This document shows, piece by piece, positions 32,369 through 41,351 of a stretch of 64,000 bases of DNA. Below the pieces are notes generated by a model, which was given only the letters and a program-made list of their open reading frames with translations, ran no database searches and was not told the DNA's origin. The position numbers and the translations under genes were made by a program. Position 1 is the first letter of the stretch. Every line of letters begins with the position of its first letter. The DNA lies in contig JBBRMM010000008.1 of the NCBI GenBank assembly GCA_038230835.1, positions 1 to 64,000 on the forward strand, written 5' to 3'. The stretch comes from DASUHT01 sp038230835 (GTDB taxonomy: Bacteria > Actinomycetota > Thermoleophilia > Gaiellales > JAICJC01).

Positions 32369-34828
32369 GTGATCCTCCAGCAGTACTACCTTGGCTGCCT
32401 CGCGCACGCCTCCTATCTGATCGCCGACCTGCAGAGCGGCGTGGCTGCGGTCGTCGATCCTCAGCGCGACGTCGACCAGTACCTGACCGACGCTCGCCGG
32501 GCGGGCGTTCGCATCGAGCACGTCTTCCTGACGCATTTCCACGCCGACTTCCTGGCCGGCCATCTCGAGCTGCGCGACCGCGCGGGAGCGAAGATCTATC
32601 TGGGCCGAAGCGCCCAGGCCGAATACGAGTTCACGCCGGTGGGAGATGGCGATGTTGTCGAGTTGGGCTCGCAGGTGCGACTCCAGGTGCTGGAAACGCC
32701 CGGCCACTCGCCCGAATCGATCTCGATCCTGGTATTCGATCTGACTGAGGACGCTAAGGCCCCGGCGGCGGTGCTGACCGGCGACACGCTCTTTATCGGC
32801 GATGTCGGCCGACCTGACTTGCGCGCCTCGCTGGGCTGGAGCGCGCAAGAGCTCGGCAGCATGCTTTTTGACTCGCTGCGCGACAAGCTGCTGCCGCTGC
32901 CCGACGCGACCCTTGTCTACCCTGCGCACGGGGCGGGTTCGCTGTGTGGCAAGCACCTCAGCAGCGACACCGTCTCGACGATCGGCGAGCAGCGCTTGCA
33001 CAACTACGCCCTGCAACCCACCAGCCGCGACGAGTTCATCCGCATCGTCACTGCTGATCAGCCGGAGACGCCGAGTTACTTCTCGTACGACGCGGTCCTG
33101 AACGCCCAGGAGCACCCGACGCTTGAGAAGGCGCTCGAGCGCGGGCTGCGTCCGCTCACGCTGGAGCAGACGCTCGAGGCAAAGTCGGCCGGCGCCCAGA
33201 TCCTCGACACCCGCGATCCGGCCGACTTCGCGGGCGCGCACCTGGCCGGTAGCATCAATATTGGGCTGGGCGGAAGCTACGCGACGTGGTGCGGCACGCT
33301 GCTCGATCGAGAGCGGCCGGTGGTGGTCGTGACCGACCTTGGCCGCGAACTGGAGTCGGCTATGCGGCTGGGCAGGATCGGGTTCGACATCGTGGCCGGC
33401 TACCTCGGCCGCGGGTTGCTGGCGCTGGAGGGCCACCCCGACCTCGTCGCGAGCGCCGAGCGGGTCACCGCGAGCGCGCTTGAGGAGCAGCTCCTCTCGC
33501 CGGCCCCGCCAGTGTTGCTCGACGTCCGGTCGCAGCTCGAGTGGGACGAGAAGCACGTCGACGGGAGCATCAACGTTCCGCTGGCGCACCTGGCGGACCG
33601 GATCGACGAGCTGCCACACGACCGCCTCATGGTCACACAGTGCTCAAGCGGCTACCGCTCCTCGATCGCCGCCAGCATCCTGCTCGCGCAGGGATTAACG
33701 CAGGTCGAGGACATGGTCGGCGGCCTCGACGCCTGGGTGTCGTCGGGGCTCGAGACGGTGCAGCCAGTCGGCGTCCGGCACCTGATCCTGCACCGCGAGG
33801 ATCCGCACAACGCGGAGGCGCCGGTCGCGCTCCTGTGCGGATCCACCGTCACCGCATCCGAGACGTTCTTCGTCCGCAACCACGGGCCTGTGCCGGTGGT
33901 CGACGCCGGCGCTTACCGGCTGACGTTGGCCGGCGCCGTATCGCGGCCGCTAGCGCTTTCGATCGGCGAGCTGCGGGAGCAATTTGCGCACACCACGGTG
34001 ACCGCCACGATCGCATGCGCCGGCAACCGCCGCGGCGAGTTGAACAGCTTCGCGCACGTACCCGACGCGATCCCGTGGGGCGCCGGCGCGATTGGCACCG
34101 CGACCTGGACCGGGATCCGCCTCGGCGACCTGCTCGAAGCGGTCGGGCCGACGGACGACGCCCGCCACGTCGCATTCGTGGGGCTCGATCAGGTCGAGGC
34201 CGAGGGCGGGCTCGCCTCCTTTGCAGGCTCGATCCCGCTCAAGAAGGCGCTTTCGCCGGAGGTACTGCTCGCCTACGAAATGAACGGCGCGCCCCTACCG
34301 GCCGAGCACGGCTTCCCGCTGCGCGCCATCATCCCCGGCTATATCGGCGCTCGCAGCGTGAAATGGCTCTCGGCCATCTCGGTGCAACCCGCGCCCTCGG
34401 CCAGCTTCTTCCAGATCACCGACTATGCACTCGACGGCGAACCGCTGGGCGAACTGCCGCTCAACTCGGTGGTATGCCGGCCGGCGTCTGGCGATACCGT
34501 CTCCGGTCCCTCGATTGTGGCGGAGGGCTACGCGCTGGCCGGCGGGCCGCGCTCGGTGGAGCGGGTCGAGGCGTCGCTCGACGGCGGCGTGACCTGGATA
34601 CCGGCGTCGCTGGCGGCCAGTCGCGAGCCGTGGGCATGGCGTTTGTGGAGGGTGGAGCTGGAAATCCCGGAGGGTTCCTGCGAGCTGATCGTGCGGGCCT
34701 TTGACTCGGCGTCCGGCGGACAGCCCGAGGCGCTTGCCAGCGTCTGGAACCCCCGCGGCTACATGAACAACGCCTGGCACCGGGTGTCGTTCGACGTCGC
34801 CCCAGTCGGCCGCATCACGGCCGCCTGA
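32369..34828 (+). CDS. Fusion of persulfide dioxygenase, two rhodanese domains and sulfite oxidase
   Basis: An 819-residue protein. Residues 1-250 form an ETHE1/Blh-like MBL domain with THFHADFLAGH at 55-65 and GDTLFIGDVGRPDL. Residues about 255-355 form a first rhodanese domain (ILDTRDPADFAGAHLAGSIN) that lacks an active-site Cys. Residues about 365-460 form a second with TQCSSGYRSS (Cys425). Residues 470-819 form a molybdopterin sulfite oxidase core with CAGNRR (Mo-ligand Cys550), IIPGYIGARSVKWL and a C-terminal dimer domain. GTG 32369 has AAGGAG seven bases before it. The expected path is glutathione or protein persulfide to sulfite to sulfate. No Tat signal is seen, so it is cytosolic. 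Confidence 0.85.
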   Translation: MILQQYYLGCLAHASYLIADLQSGVAAVVDPQRDVDQYLTDARRAGVRIEHVFLTHFHADFLAGHLELRDRAGAKIYLGRSAQAEYEFTPVGDGDVVELGSQVRLQVLETPGHSPESISILVFDLTEDAKAPAAVLTGDTLFIGDVGRPDLRASLGWSAQELGSMLFDSLRDKLLPLPDATLVYPAHGAGSLCGKHLSSDTVSTIGEQRLHNYALQPTSRDEFIRIVTADQPETPSYFSYDAVLNAQEHPTLEKALERGLRPLTLEQTLEAKSAGAQILDTRDPADFAGAHLAGSINIGLGGSYATWCGTLLDRERPVVVVTDLGRELESAMRLGRIGFDIVAGYLGRGLLALEGHPDLVASAERVTASALEEQLLSPAPPVLLDVRSQLEWDEKHVDGSINVPLAHLADRIDELPHDRLMVTQCSSGYRSSIAASILLAQGLTQVEDMVGGLDAWVSSGLETVQPVGVRHLILHREDPHNAEAPVALLCGSTVTASETFFVRNHGPVPVVDAGAYRLTLAGAVSRPLALSIGELREQFAHTTVTATIACAGNRRGELNSFAHVPDAIPWGAGAIGTATWTGIRLGDLLEAVGPTDDARHVAFVGLDQVEAEGGLASFAGSIPLKKALSPEVLLAYEMNGAPLPAEHGFPLRAIIPGYIGARSVKWLSAISVQPAPSASFFQITDYALDGEPLGELPLNSVVCRPASGDTVSGPSIVAEGYALAGGPRSVERVEASLDGGVTWIPASLAASREPWAWRLWRVELEIPEGSCELIVRAFDSASGGQPEALASVWNPRGYMNNAWHRVSFDVAPVGRITAA

Positions 34829-35026
34829 ATCAACGGCGCCTTCCCCAATGACCTGACCGGCATCGATCGGTCGTGAGACTCAGAGGACACGGCGACGCGG
34901 GCTTTCCTAGCCTCGATTCTGCGTGGGGGCGTGGTTTGGCGTCCGGTCGGGTACGAAAATGGCCTCCTGAGCAGGCAAGACGGGCTGTATGGGCAGTCGC
35001 GATGCCTGCAGCAGGAGGTCACCCGG

Positions 35027-35752
35027 ATGGTGAAGCATACGAAGCGGCGTCGGACGTTGCGGTTGGTGGCTGATGATGATCGGTTGGTGTCGCATGCTGG
35101 CCTGGTGGTGGTGGATGAGGTGGCTCAGCGGCTGGGCTTGGAGCGGGAGTTGACCGAGGCGGTGGGATTGGCGTATCGGTCGCAGCCGCCGGGGCGGACG
35201 CTGGTGCGTTTGGCGCAGATGCTGATCGCTGGTGGTGATTGCGTGATGCATCTGCGTGGGTTGCGTGACCAGCCGGCCTTGTTTGCAGACCCCACCGCGC
35301 ATGACTCGACCGCGTGGCGACTCTTGGCTGAGCGGCTGGTGGGCGCGCCGTTGGCAGGCCTTGGGGCTGCGCGGGCGGCGGCGCGTGAGCGGGCCTGGCA
35401 GGCGGGTCTGCGACCGGTGACGGTCCCGATCGACGTCGACGCGCACTTGGTGACCAGCCACACAGACGAGAAGGAGGCAGCGTTTGCGACCTATAAGCAG
35501 GGGTTCGGGTGTCACCCGTTGGTCGCTTACCTGGCCGAGACGAGTGAGGCGCTGGCCGGGGTTCTGCGGCCTGGCTGCGCGTCGGCGCTGGACGCCGAGG
35601 ATCAGTTGGAGGTGGTCGACCTGGCGCTCGAGCAGTTGCCCGCAAGCGTCTCACCCCAAGACGTCTTGGTGCGCGCCGATACCGCGGGCTACGCGAAAGG
35701 CGTGGTCGGCGGATTGTGCCGGCGCGCACAACCGCAGGTCTGGGGCACATGA
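35027..35752 (+). mobile_element. Truncated IS1380-type transposase
   Basis: A 241-residue frame starting after GGAGG. It resembles the N-terminal half of IS1380-family transposases: AQMLIAGGDCVMHLRGLRDQ, PTAHDSTAWRLL with the first catalytic-type Asp and IDVDAHLVTSHTDEKEAA. Full transposases are about 450 residues; this one stops at 35752, where the sequence changes to that flanking tRNA-Leu. The positions 34829-35026 ahead of it may hold the left end of the element, but I could not find paired inverted repeats. Confidence 0.7.
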
Positions 35753-35800
35753 CCTTGCGAGCGCCTGATAGGCTGCCCGCGATTCAAGTCCTTTGGGGCG

Positions 35801-35821
35801 GTCTGGATGCCAGTACCAGAC
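35801..35821 (-). terminator. Hairpin downstream of tRNA-Leu
   Basis: GTCTGG and CCAGAC form a 6-bp stem around nine bases, 18 bases past the 3' end of the leftward tRNA-Leu. It may terminate the tRNA transcript; there is no T-run. Confidence 0.35.
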
Positions 35822-35838
35822 TCAAGCCGTTCGAGCGA

Positions 35839-35922
35839 TGCGGATGAGAGGACTTGAACCTCCACGACCTTACGGCCACACGGACCTGAACCGTGCGCGT
35901 CTACCAATTCCGCCACATCCGC
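35839..35922 (-). tRNA. tRNA-Leu(CAG)
   Basis: The 84-base cloverleaf has acceptor GCGGATG paired with CATCCGC, anticodon loop TTCAGGT (anticodon CAG), a class II long variable arm (TGGCCGTAAGGTCG) and T-loop TTCAAGT. CCA is not encoded. It marks the right edge of the accessory region. Confidence 0.93.
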
Positions 35923-35938
35923 GAGAGCCGGGATTCTA

Positions 35939-37135
35939 CTAGACGATCACGCGGCACGGACCGGCGAGCAGGTCTGCGACCTGCTGTCCGTCATACCCCA
36001 GCTCAGCCAAAATCTCGGCGCTGTGCTCGCCGAGCCGGGGCGGGTGCCTGCGGGCAGTCGGCTTGACGCCGTCCAGGCCGATCGGCGAGCGCACCAGCCG
36101 CAGCGGCCCCACCGTGGGGTGCTCGACCGTCTCGACCATATGTGCCGCCGGGCCGTCGAACACCTGGGGCAGCGACAGCACCGGCCCGCCGGGGACAGAG
36201 GAGCGTTCGAGCACCTGCTCCCAGTGCGCCACCGGTGCTGCCGCGACGGTGGCTGCGAGTTCCGCCATCAGCGTCTCCCGCACGGCGACTCGCTGGCGGT
36301 TGGTGCGGTAGCGGGGATCGTCGGCCAGGTCGTCACGACCGGCCGCGCGGCAGAAGCGGACGAACTGGTCATCGTTGCCGATCGCCAGGTTCACATAGCC
36401 GTCGGCGGCCTGCAGCGTCTCGTAGGGGACGATCGAGGGATGGGCATTGCCGAGCCGCTGCGGCTCGACGCCGCCGATCAGCCAATCGCCCGCGCGGTTG
36501 GCCAGCCATGCCACCTGAGCGTCGAGCAGGGACACCTCGATCGCCCGGCCCGTGCCGGTCGTCGCCCGCTCGACCAGCGCCGCCAGGATCCCGTTGCCGG
36601 CGAACAGGCCGGCCACGATATCGGAGATGGCGACCGCCACCTTGACCGGCCGGCCGTCCGGCTCTCCCTGCATGCTCATGATCCCGCCCACACCCTGCAT
36701 CACGAAGTCGTAACCGGGCTTGCCGGCGTCGGGATGGTCGTGCGGGTAGCCCCGGATCGAGCAGTAGACCACCCCCGGGTTGCTGCCGCTGAGCGCGGCG
36801 TAGTCGAGGCCGTAGCGCTCGGTCGCCCCGGGCAGGAAGTTCTCGATCACCACGTCGGCACCGGCCGCCAGCCGGGCCGCCACCTCGAGCGCCTGCGGCT
36901 GCTTGAGGTCGAGGGCGATCGAGCGTTTGCTGCGGTTAACCTGCAGGTAGTAGGCGCTCTCGCCCTCGGCGAAGGGCGGGCCCCACTGCCGGCTGCCGTC
37001 ACCGCCGTCCGGCCGCTCCACCTTGACCACGTCGGCCCCCAGGTCTCCCAGCATCATCGTGCAGTAAGGCCCGGCCAGGATCTGCGTCAGGTCCAGCACG
37101 CGGATGCCGGCAAGGGGCAGGTCGCGATCGCTCAC
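35939..37135 (-). CDS. CaiB/BaiF-family CoA transferase
   Basis: A 398-residue class III CoA transferase: GIRVLDLTQILAGPYCTMML, LGDLGADVVKVERP, a GYDFVMQGVGGIMSMQGEPD segment and a C-terminal PPRLGEHSAEILAELGY. These proteins move CoA between carboxylic acids through an Asp-bound intermediate. Genus-level substrates (formyl-, carnitinyl- or succinyl-CoA) cannot be chosen. The gene starts only 15 bases from the leftward bcp stop and may be co-transcribed with it. Confidence 0.88.
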   Translation of the reverse strand: MSDRDLPLAGIRVLDLTQILAGPYCTMMLGDLGADVVKVERPDGGDGSRQWGPPFAEGESAYYLQVNRSKRSIALDLKQPQALEVAARLAAGADVVIENFLPGATERYGLDYAALSGSNPGVVYCSIRGYPHDHPDAGKPGYDFVMQGVGGIMSMQGEPDGRPVKVAVAISDIVAGLFAGNGILAALVERATTGTGRAIEVSLLDAQVAWLANRAGDWLIGGVEPQRLGNAHPSIVPYETLQAADGYVNLAIGNDDQFVRFCRAAGRDDLADDPRYRTNRQRVAVRETLMAELAATVAAAPVAHWEQVLERSSVPGGPVLSLPQVFDGPAAHMVETVEHPTVGPLRLVRSPIGLDGVKPTARRHPPRLGEHSAEILAELGYDGQQVADLLAGPCRVIV

Positions 37136-37150
37136 GGGCGCGTACTGTAG

Positions 37151-37630
37151 TCAGGCGGGCTGCGAGGCCGCGAGCTTGTCAAGCTCGCCCAACGCCCACG
37201 AGAGGTGCTGGTCGGCCTTCACGTTGCGCTTGGCCGCGGCCAGCTTGCCGTCGGCATCGATCAGGAACCCCGAGCGGATGATGCCGTGGTAGGTCTTGCC
37301 GTAGTTCTTCTTCTCGCCCCAGGCGCCGTATGCCTCGGCCACCTTGTGGTCACTGTCCACCAGCAGCGGGAACGGCAGCTGGAACTTCTCCTTGAAGCGG
37401 CGGTGCGACTCGATCGAGTCCGGGCTCAGTCCGAGCACCACGGCCCCCGCGCGCTCGAAGTCGGGCCATCCGTCGCGGATGTCGCAGGCCTGCCGGGTAC
37501 AGCCGGCGGTGTCGTCCTTGGGGTAGAAGTAGAGCAGCACCGGCCGGCCGCGGAGCGACTCCAGCGACACCTGCTCGCCGGTGTCTGACTCGAGCGTGAA
37601 AGTGGGGGCGGGCTGTCCGGGTTCGACCAT
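37151..37630 (-). CDS. bcp: Bcp/PrxQ-type thiol peroxidase
   Basis: A 159-residue peroxiredoxin: VLLYFYPKDDTAGCTRQACD, where the first Cys is peroxidatic and the second, five residues later, is the resolving Cys of atypical 2-Cys PrxQ/Bcp. FKEKFQLPFPLLVDSDHKVAEAYGAWG and SGFLIDADGKL complete the fold. It reduces organic hydroperoxides and H2O2 with thioredoxin. ATG 37630 is chosen; it is divergent from the MFS gene at 37658 with only 27 bases between. Confidence 0.92.
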   Translation of the reverse strand: MVEPGQPAPTFTLESDTGEQVSLESLRGRPVLLYFYPKDDTAGCTRQACDIRDGWPDFERAGAVVLGLSPDSIESHRRFKEKFQLPFPLLVDSDHKVAEAYGAWGEKKNYGKTYHGIIRSGFLIDADGKLAAAKRNVKADQHLSWALGELDKLAASQPA

Positions 37631-37657
37631 GATCGGGGCAGTGTAGCGTCCGCGGCC

Positions 37658-38887
37658 ATGACCCCTCTGCTGGCTCCCCTGGCTGAGCGAGACTTTCGCC
37701 GCTACTTCTGGGGGCAGGTGCTGTCGTCGGTCGGCTCCGGTCTGCACACCGTCGCGCTGGGCTGGTACCTGCTCGAGCGCACCGGGTCGGCCACCGACGT
37801 CGCGCTGGTGTGGACGGCGACCTGGGGCGCGGGCCTGGTGGCGCTGCCGCTGAGTGGCCCGCTGGCGGATCGCTACTCGCGCCGCTTCGTCTGCATCGGC
37901 GCCGACCTTGCCCGGTTGGCCACCGTCGGCGCACTGGCCGGGCTGGCATTCGCCGGCAACCTGCCGCTGTGGGCTGTGTACACCTTCACGTTCGTGGTGG
38001 GATTCGGGCACAGTGTGTTTTGGCCCGCGATCACGGCTCTTCTGCAGGAGATCATCCGGCCGGATCAGGTCGAGGCCGCGAGTGGGCTGGTGGAGGTCAC
38101 GTTCCAGGTCGGTACCCTCACCGGGGCGGCGTTCGGAGGCCCGGTGCTGATCCGGTACGGGCTCGGCTGGGCGCTCACGATCGACGCCGCGACCTACGCG
38201 GTGTCGGCGATCGCGCTGCTCAGCCTGCACCACCGGCCCGCCAAACGCGAGCACCACGCCCCGGTGGCGGCGATCGTTCGCGAGGGGCTGGCCTATCTGC
38301 GCTCGCAACCGACCGTCGCGGGGTTCGGGATCGTCAGCGTGATGCCGTGGGTGGCCACCATCTGCCTGAACGTGGTGTCGGTGGCCTATGTGCTGCAGGT
38401 GATGCACCGCAGTGCCACGGTGTACGGGCTGGGGGACATGATCTACGGGCTGGGTGCGGTGGTCTCGGGCTTCCTGGCGGCGCTGCTGGTGCTGCGGCTG
38501 GGGGCGTCGTCGGCGATGCGGTCGGTGGTGGTCGGACTGCTCGCCGTGTACGTGGTGCTGATCTGGGGGCCGACGCAGGTGGCCGTGTACCTGGGGCTGA
38601 TGCTGGCGGCCGGGTTCTGTTCGTCGGCGTTTCGGGTGATGGCGAACTCGGTGCTGTTCCGGGTCGTGCCCAACGAGGTGATGGGCCGTACCAGCGCCAC
38701 CTTCCTGCTGGCCTCGATGATGATGCAGGTGCTGGCGACGCTCGCGGTGGGTCCTCTGGTCAACGCGCACGGCGCGCGCGGCGGCTTCGTGCTGCTGGCC
38801 GCGATCGTGCTGGCGTCGCTGCTCGGCCTGATCCTGCTCGCACCGCGGCTGCGGCTGCGGCCGGAACCTGCGCGCGAGAGTGATTGA
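37658..38887 (+). CDS. MFS transporter (MFS_3/EntS-like)
   Basis: A 409-residue, twelve-helix MFS protein starting LAPLAERDFRRYFWGQVLSS, with LSGPLADRYSRRFVCIG as the A-motif and a long central loop (HHRPAKREHHAP). The N-terminal pattern is that of the EntS-like drug or siderophore exporters. The substrate is unknown. It runs into the following membrane protein gene with no terminator. Confidence 0.85.
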   Translation: MTPLLAPLAERDFRRYFWGQVLSSVGSGLHTVALGWYLLERTGSATDVALVWTATWGAGLVALPLSGPLADRYSRRFVCIGADLARLATVGALAGLAFAGNLPLWAVYTFTFVVGFGHSVFWPAITALLQEIIRPDQVEAASGLVEVTFQVGTLTGAAFGGPVLIRYGLGWALTIDAATYAVSAIALLSLHHRPAKREHHAPVAAIVREGLAYLRSQPTVAGFGIVSVMPWVATICLNVVSVAYVLQVMHRSATVYGLGDMIYGLGAVVSGFLAALLVLRLGASSAMRSVVVGLLAVYVVLIWGPTQVAVYLGLMLAAGFCSSAFRVMANSVLFRVVPNEVMGRTSATFLLASMMMQVLATLAVGPLVNAHGARGGFVLLAAIVLASLLGLILLAPRLRLRPEPARESD

Positions 38888-38901
38888 TAGCGTGCCGCGC
38901 G

Positions 38902-39261
38902 ATGCCGATCGCACATGCCGTCGTGGGCTCGCTCCTGATCGCCGCCAACCTGGTGGTGGCTGTCTGGGGCTACCTCGCCTATCGCCGCGACCGCCCGCCC
39001 GGGCGTTGGTTCATGCAGTTGCTCGCGCTCGCCCAGACGCTCGTCCTTGCCCAGGCAACGCTCGGGCTCGTGCTGCTGGGCGAGGGTCGCGAGCCGGCCG
39101 ACCGGCTGCACTTTGTGTACGGCCTGCTGCCCCTGCTGGCCGTCGCCTACCCGTATGCTCTGCGCGGTGAGGATGGCCGTCGCAACCTGCTCCTGTTCAC
39201 CGTCGGATCGGCGCTGGTGGCCGCGCTTGGCATCCGCGCGTTCATGACGGGCCCGCACTGA
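38902..39261 (+). CDS. Four-helix membrane protein, unknown function
   Basis: A 119-residue protein with about four helices (AVVGSLLIAANLVVAVWGYL, LLALAQTLVLAQATLGLVLL, FVYGLLPLLAVAYPYAL, LLFTVGSALVAALGI). ATG 38902 is preferred over a TTG at 38884. It lies between an MFS gene and another small membrane protein, with which its stop overlaps. No family recognised. Confidence 0.65.
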   Translation: MPIAHAVVGSLLIAANLVVAVWGYLAYRRDRPPGRWFMQLLALAQTLVLAQATLGLVLLGEGREPADRLHFVYGLLPLLAVAYPYALRGEDGRRNLLLFTVGSALVAALGIRAFMTGPH

Positions 39262-39641
39262 TGAGCAGTGACCGGATCCGCGGCTGGCTGATCATCCTCG
39301 GCCTGGCGGTGATCGCGACCGTCTTCTTCCGGCAGTCGCAGCAGATCGCCGGGATCGTGTTCGGGGCGATCGCCCTGCTCTTCATCGTGCTCGTGTGGTA
39401 TTTCGGCTATAGCTGGTACCGCAACAACCTGACCGCCATCTCGCTCATGCCCGACAAGCTGCGGGCGCTGCTGTACCTCGGCATCGGCATGGTCACCGTC
39501 ACGGCCGCCATGTGGTCGCTGCACAAGTTCGGGGTGGTCCCTCTGCACGGTGGGCTGTTCCTGCTTGACGTCTTCGCTGGACTGGTCGGGGCAGCCCTGG
39601 CGGTCTACGCCTGGAGCGAGTCCAAGCGCTACTACCTGTGA
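39261..39641 (+). CDS. Small membrane protein, unknown function
   Basis: A 126-residue protein with four predicted helices (LIILGLAVIATVFF, IAGIVFGAIALLFIVLVWYF, LLYLGIGMVTVTAAMW, LDVFAGLVGAALAVYAW) and charged linkers. ATG 39261 shares its first base with the previous stop, and its own stop overlaps the apt GTG (GTGA). No family recognised. Confidence 0.65.
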   Translation: MSSDRIRGWLIILGLAVIATVFFRQSQQIAGIVFGAIALLFIVLVWYFGYSWYRNNLTAISLMPDKLRALLYLGIGMVTVTAAMWSLHKFGVVPLHGGLFLLDVFAGLVGAALAVYAWSESKRYYL

Positions 39642-40162
39642 CCGACGGCGATCTGACCGCCGAGCTGATCGCCCATATTCCCTGGGTCGGCGGACACGCC
39701 GACGTGTGGCGGGCATTCTCCGACCGTCTGGTCTTCCCACTCCTAGTCGCAGCTCTGGCCGAGCCGTTTCGCGGTGACGGGATCACCAAGGTCGCAGGCG
39801 TCGAGGCGCGCGGGTTCATCCTCGGTTCCGCCGTCGCAGTGGAACTGTCCTGCGGCTTCGTCGCCATCCGCAAGGAACGGGGGCTGTTCCCGGGTGAGAA
39901 GATCGTCCGCTCGACCGAGCCCGACCACCGGGGCGCCACCAGCACGCTGCGTCTTCAGACCCGCTCCGTCGTTGCCGGCGACCGCATTCTCCTGGTGGAC
40001 GACTGGTTCGAGACCGGCAGCCAGGCACTGGCGGCGAGGGCGATGATCGAGCAGGCAGGCGCCGTGTTCGTCGGGGCGTCGATCATCGTCGACCAGCTCG
40101 CTCAGGATGTCCGGTCACAACTCGGCACGGTTGCCGCTCTGCTCCCGTTCGCCGCCCTCTGA
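39638..40162 (+). CDS. apt: Adenine phosphoribosyltransferase-like protein
   Basis: A 174-residue type I PRTase. GVEARGFILGSAVAVEL and AIRKERGLFPGEKI match the Apt core; the PRPP loop is ILLVDDWFETGSQA, with VDDWFETG replacing the usual VDDLLATGGT. This deviation (Trp-Phe-Glu) leaves some doubt on substrate; a related purine or pyrimidine base is possible. GTG 39638 overlaps the previous stop (GTGA). Confidence 0.72.
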   Translation: MTDGDLTAELIAHIPWVGGHADVWRAFSDRLVFPLLVAALAEPFRGDGITKVAGVEARGFILGSAVAVELSCGFVAIRKERGLFPGEKIVRSTEPDHRGATSTLRLQTRSVVAGDRILLVDDWFETGSQALAARAMIEQAGAVFVGASIIVDQLAQDVRSQLGTVAALLPFAAL

Positions 40163-40170
40163 CGAGGTTC

Positions 40171-40944
40171 TCAGGCCGGCAGCGACGTGGGCAGCGCCGC
40201 GCCGCCCAGCATCCGCAACGCATCGGCGACACTGACCGAGGTGCAGGTGAAGATCGGCGTGTCGCGTTCGGTGTACACGCTGGCCTCGGTCTCGCGCAGC
40301 GTCATCATCAGGTCAAGGAAGTCGCCCACGAAGTCGGTCTCGAAGGCCACCACGAATTCCTGGTCGTCGATGCCGTAGGAGTACGTGGTGTTGATCTTGA
40401 CGGTGGGGAAACGGTGGCCGGTCGCGATGTGCTCGTTCATGATGCCCTGCCGCGCGGGTTTGGACATCTGATACCAGGGCCGGGTCTTGACCATCGGGTA
40501 GATCAGCAGGTACCTCGAATCAGGGTTCCACATGATCCGGCCGCGCTTGTGCATCGAGCGGCCGTCGCCCTTCACGTACTGCGAGCGTCGGGTCATCGAC
40601 AGGTACGCGTACGGGGTGTGCAGGTACGCGCCCATCGCGGTTGACCCGATCGCCGTCGCAAGCTCCTGGAAGTCCTCGAGCCGCTCGGACACTTTCCACA
40701 GCATGAAGTCGGCGTCGGCGCGCACGCCCATCGTCGAGTAGGCACGCACCGCGAAGCGCTCTGCCTGATCTTCGATCACCGCACGCAACTGCTCACGTCC
40801 CGACTGCTGCGTGTCGGCGGGCAGCCGCCGCCAGGCGGGGTCGAGCTTGTAGAAGCTGAAGTGCACGAACTGCCGGTCTTCGCCGGCGGAGTTGTTCGGC
40901 TCCAAGTCCGTATGGGTGCTCGCGGTGCCGTTCGGCTCGCTCAT
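40171..40944 (-). CDS. hemQ: Coproheme decarboxylase (chlorite dismutase family)
   Basis: A 257-residue chlorite-dismutase-family protein: FVHFSFYKLDPAWRRLP, MLWKVSERLEDFQELATAI, YLSMTRRSQYVK, YPMVKTRPWYQMS and MNEHIATGHRFPTVKINTTYSYGIDDQEFV in segments. YGIDDQEF and the preceding conserved Tyr are typical of HemQ, which converts coproheme III to haem b in Gram-positive bacteria. The distal Arg of true chlorite dismutases is not evident. ATG 40944 is chosen; the gene is divergent from the TadE-like genes. Confidence 0.88.
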   Translation of the reverse strand: MSEPNGTASTHTDLEPNNSAGEDRQFVHFSFYKLDPAWRRLPADTQQSGREQLRAVIEDQAERFAVRAYSTMGVRADADFMLWKVSERLEDFQELATAIGSTAMGAYLHTPYAYLSMTRRSQYVKGDGRSMHKRGRIMWNPDSRYLLIYPMVKTRPWYQMSKPARQGIMNEHIATGHRFPTVKINTTYSYGIDDQEFVVAFETDFVGDFLDLMMTLRETEASVYTERDTPIFTCTSVSVADALRMLGGAALPTSLPA

Positions 40945-41030
40945 GGTCTCGATCGTAGCAGCGCTTCCGACACGGACCCGACACCGTTTCGGTCTGGATC
41001 GGTGACGCTGACCGGCCGTAGCGTGGGCCC

Positions 41031-41351
41031 ATGACCGGTGAGCGCGCACAGGCGAGTGTCGAGACCGTCGTCCTGCTGCCCGTGCTGGTCCTGCTCGGCC
41101 TGGCGGCATGGCAGGTGCTGCTGGCCGGCTGGGCGCTGCAGGCGGCGCAGGACTCTGCAGCCGCCGGCGCCCGTGCGGCGAGCGTCGGCGAGCCGGTGCG
41201 GGCGGTGGTCGCGGCGTCGCTACCTCCCCGCATGCGCGGCACGTTGCGCCTGTCGTCCAGCGGCGGCCGGTTGGTGGTGAGCGTCGTCGTGCCATCGGTG
41301 ATCCCGGGCTTCGCCCCACGCATCGAGGCCTCGGCGGACGGTGGTGGGTGA
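41031..41351 (+). CDS. TadE-like pseudopilin/pilus assembly protein
   Basis: A 106-residue protein starting ERAQASVETVVLLPVLVLLG, the TadE pattern in which a conserved Glu begins the single hydrophobic helix. A soluble C-terminal strand region follows. It is the first of three coupled genes. TadE proteins act in tight-adherence pilus biogenesis; the rest of the Tad machinery is not in the window. Confidence 0.72.
   Translation: MTGERAQASVETVVLLPVLVLLGLAAWQVLLAGWALQAAQDSAAAGARAASVGEPVRAVVAASLPPRMRGTLRLSSSGGRLVVSVVVPSVIPGFAPRIEASADGGG

Noticed and set aside
32180..33619. 479-residue minus-strand frame
   Set aside because: It lies antisense to the conserved MBL-rhodanese part of the fusion enzyme and has no family features.
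36023..37150. 375-residue plus-strand frame
   Set aside because: It is antisense to the CaiB transferase, which has clear motifs.
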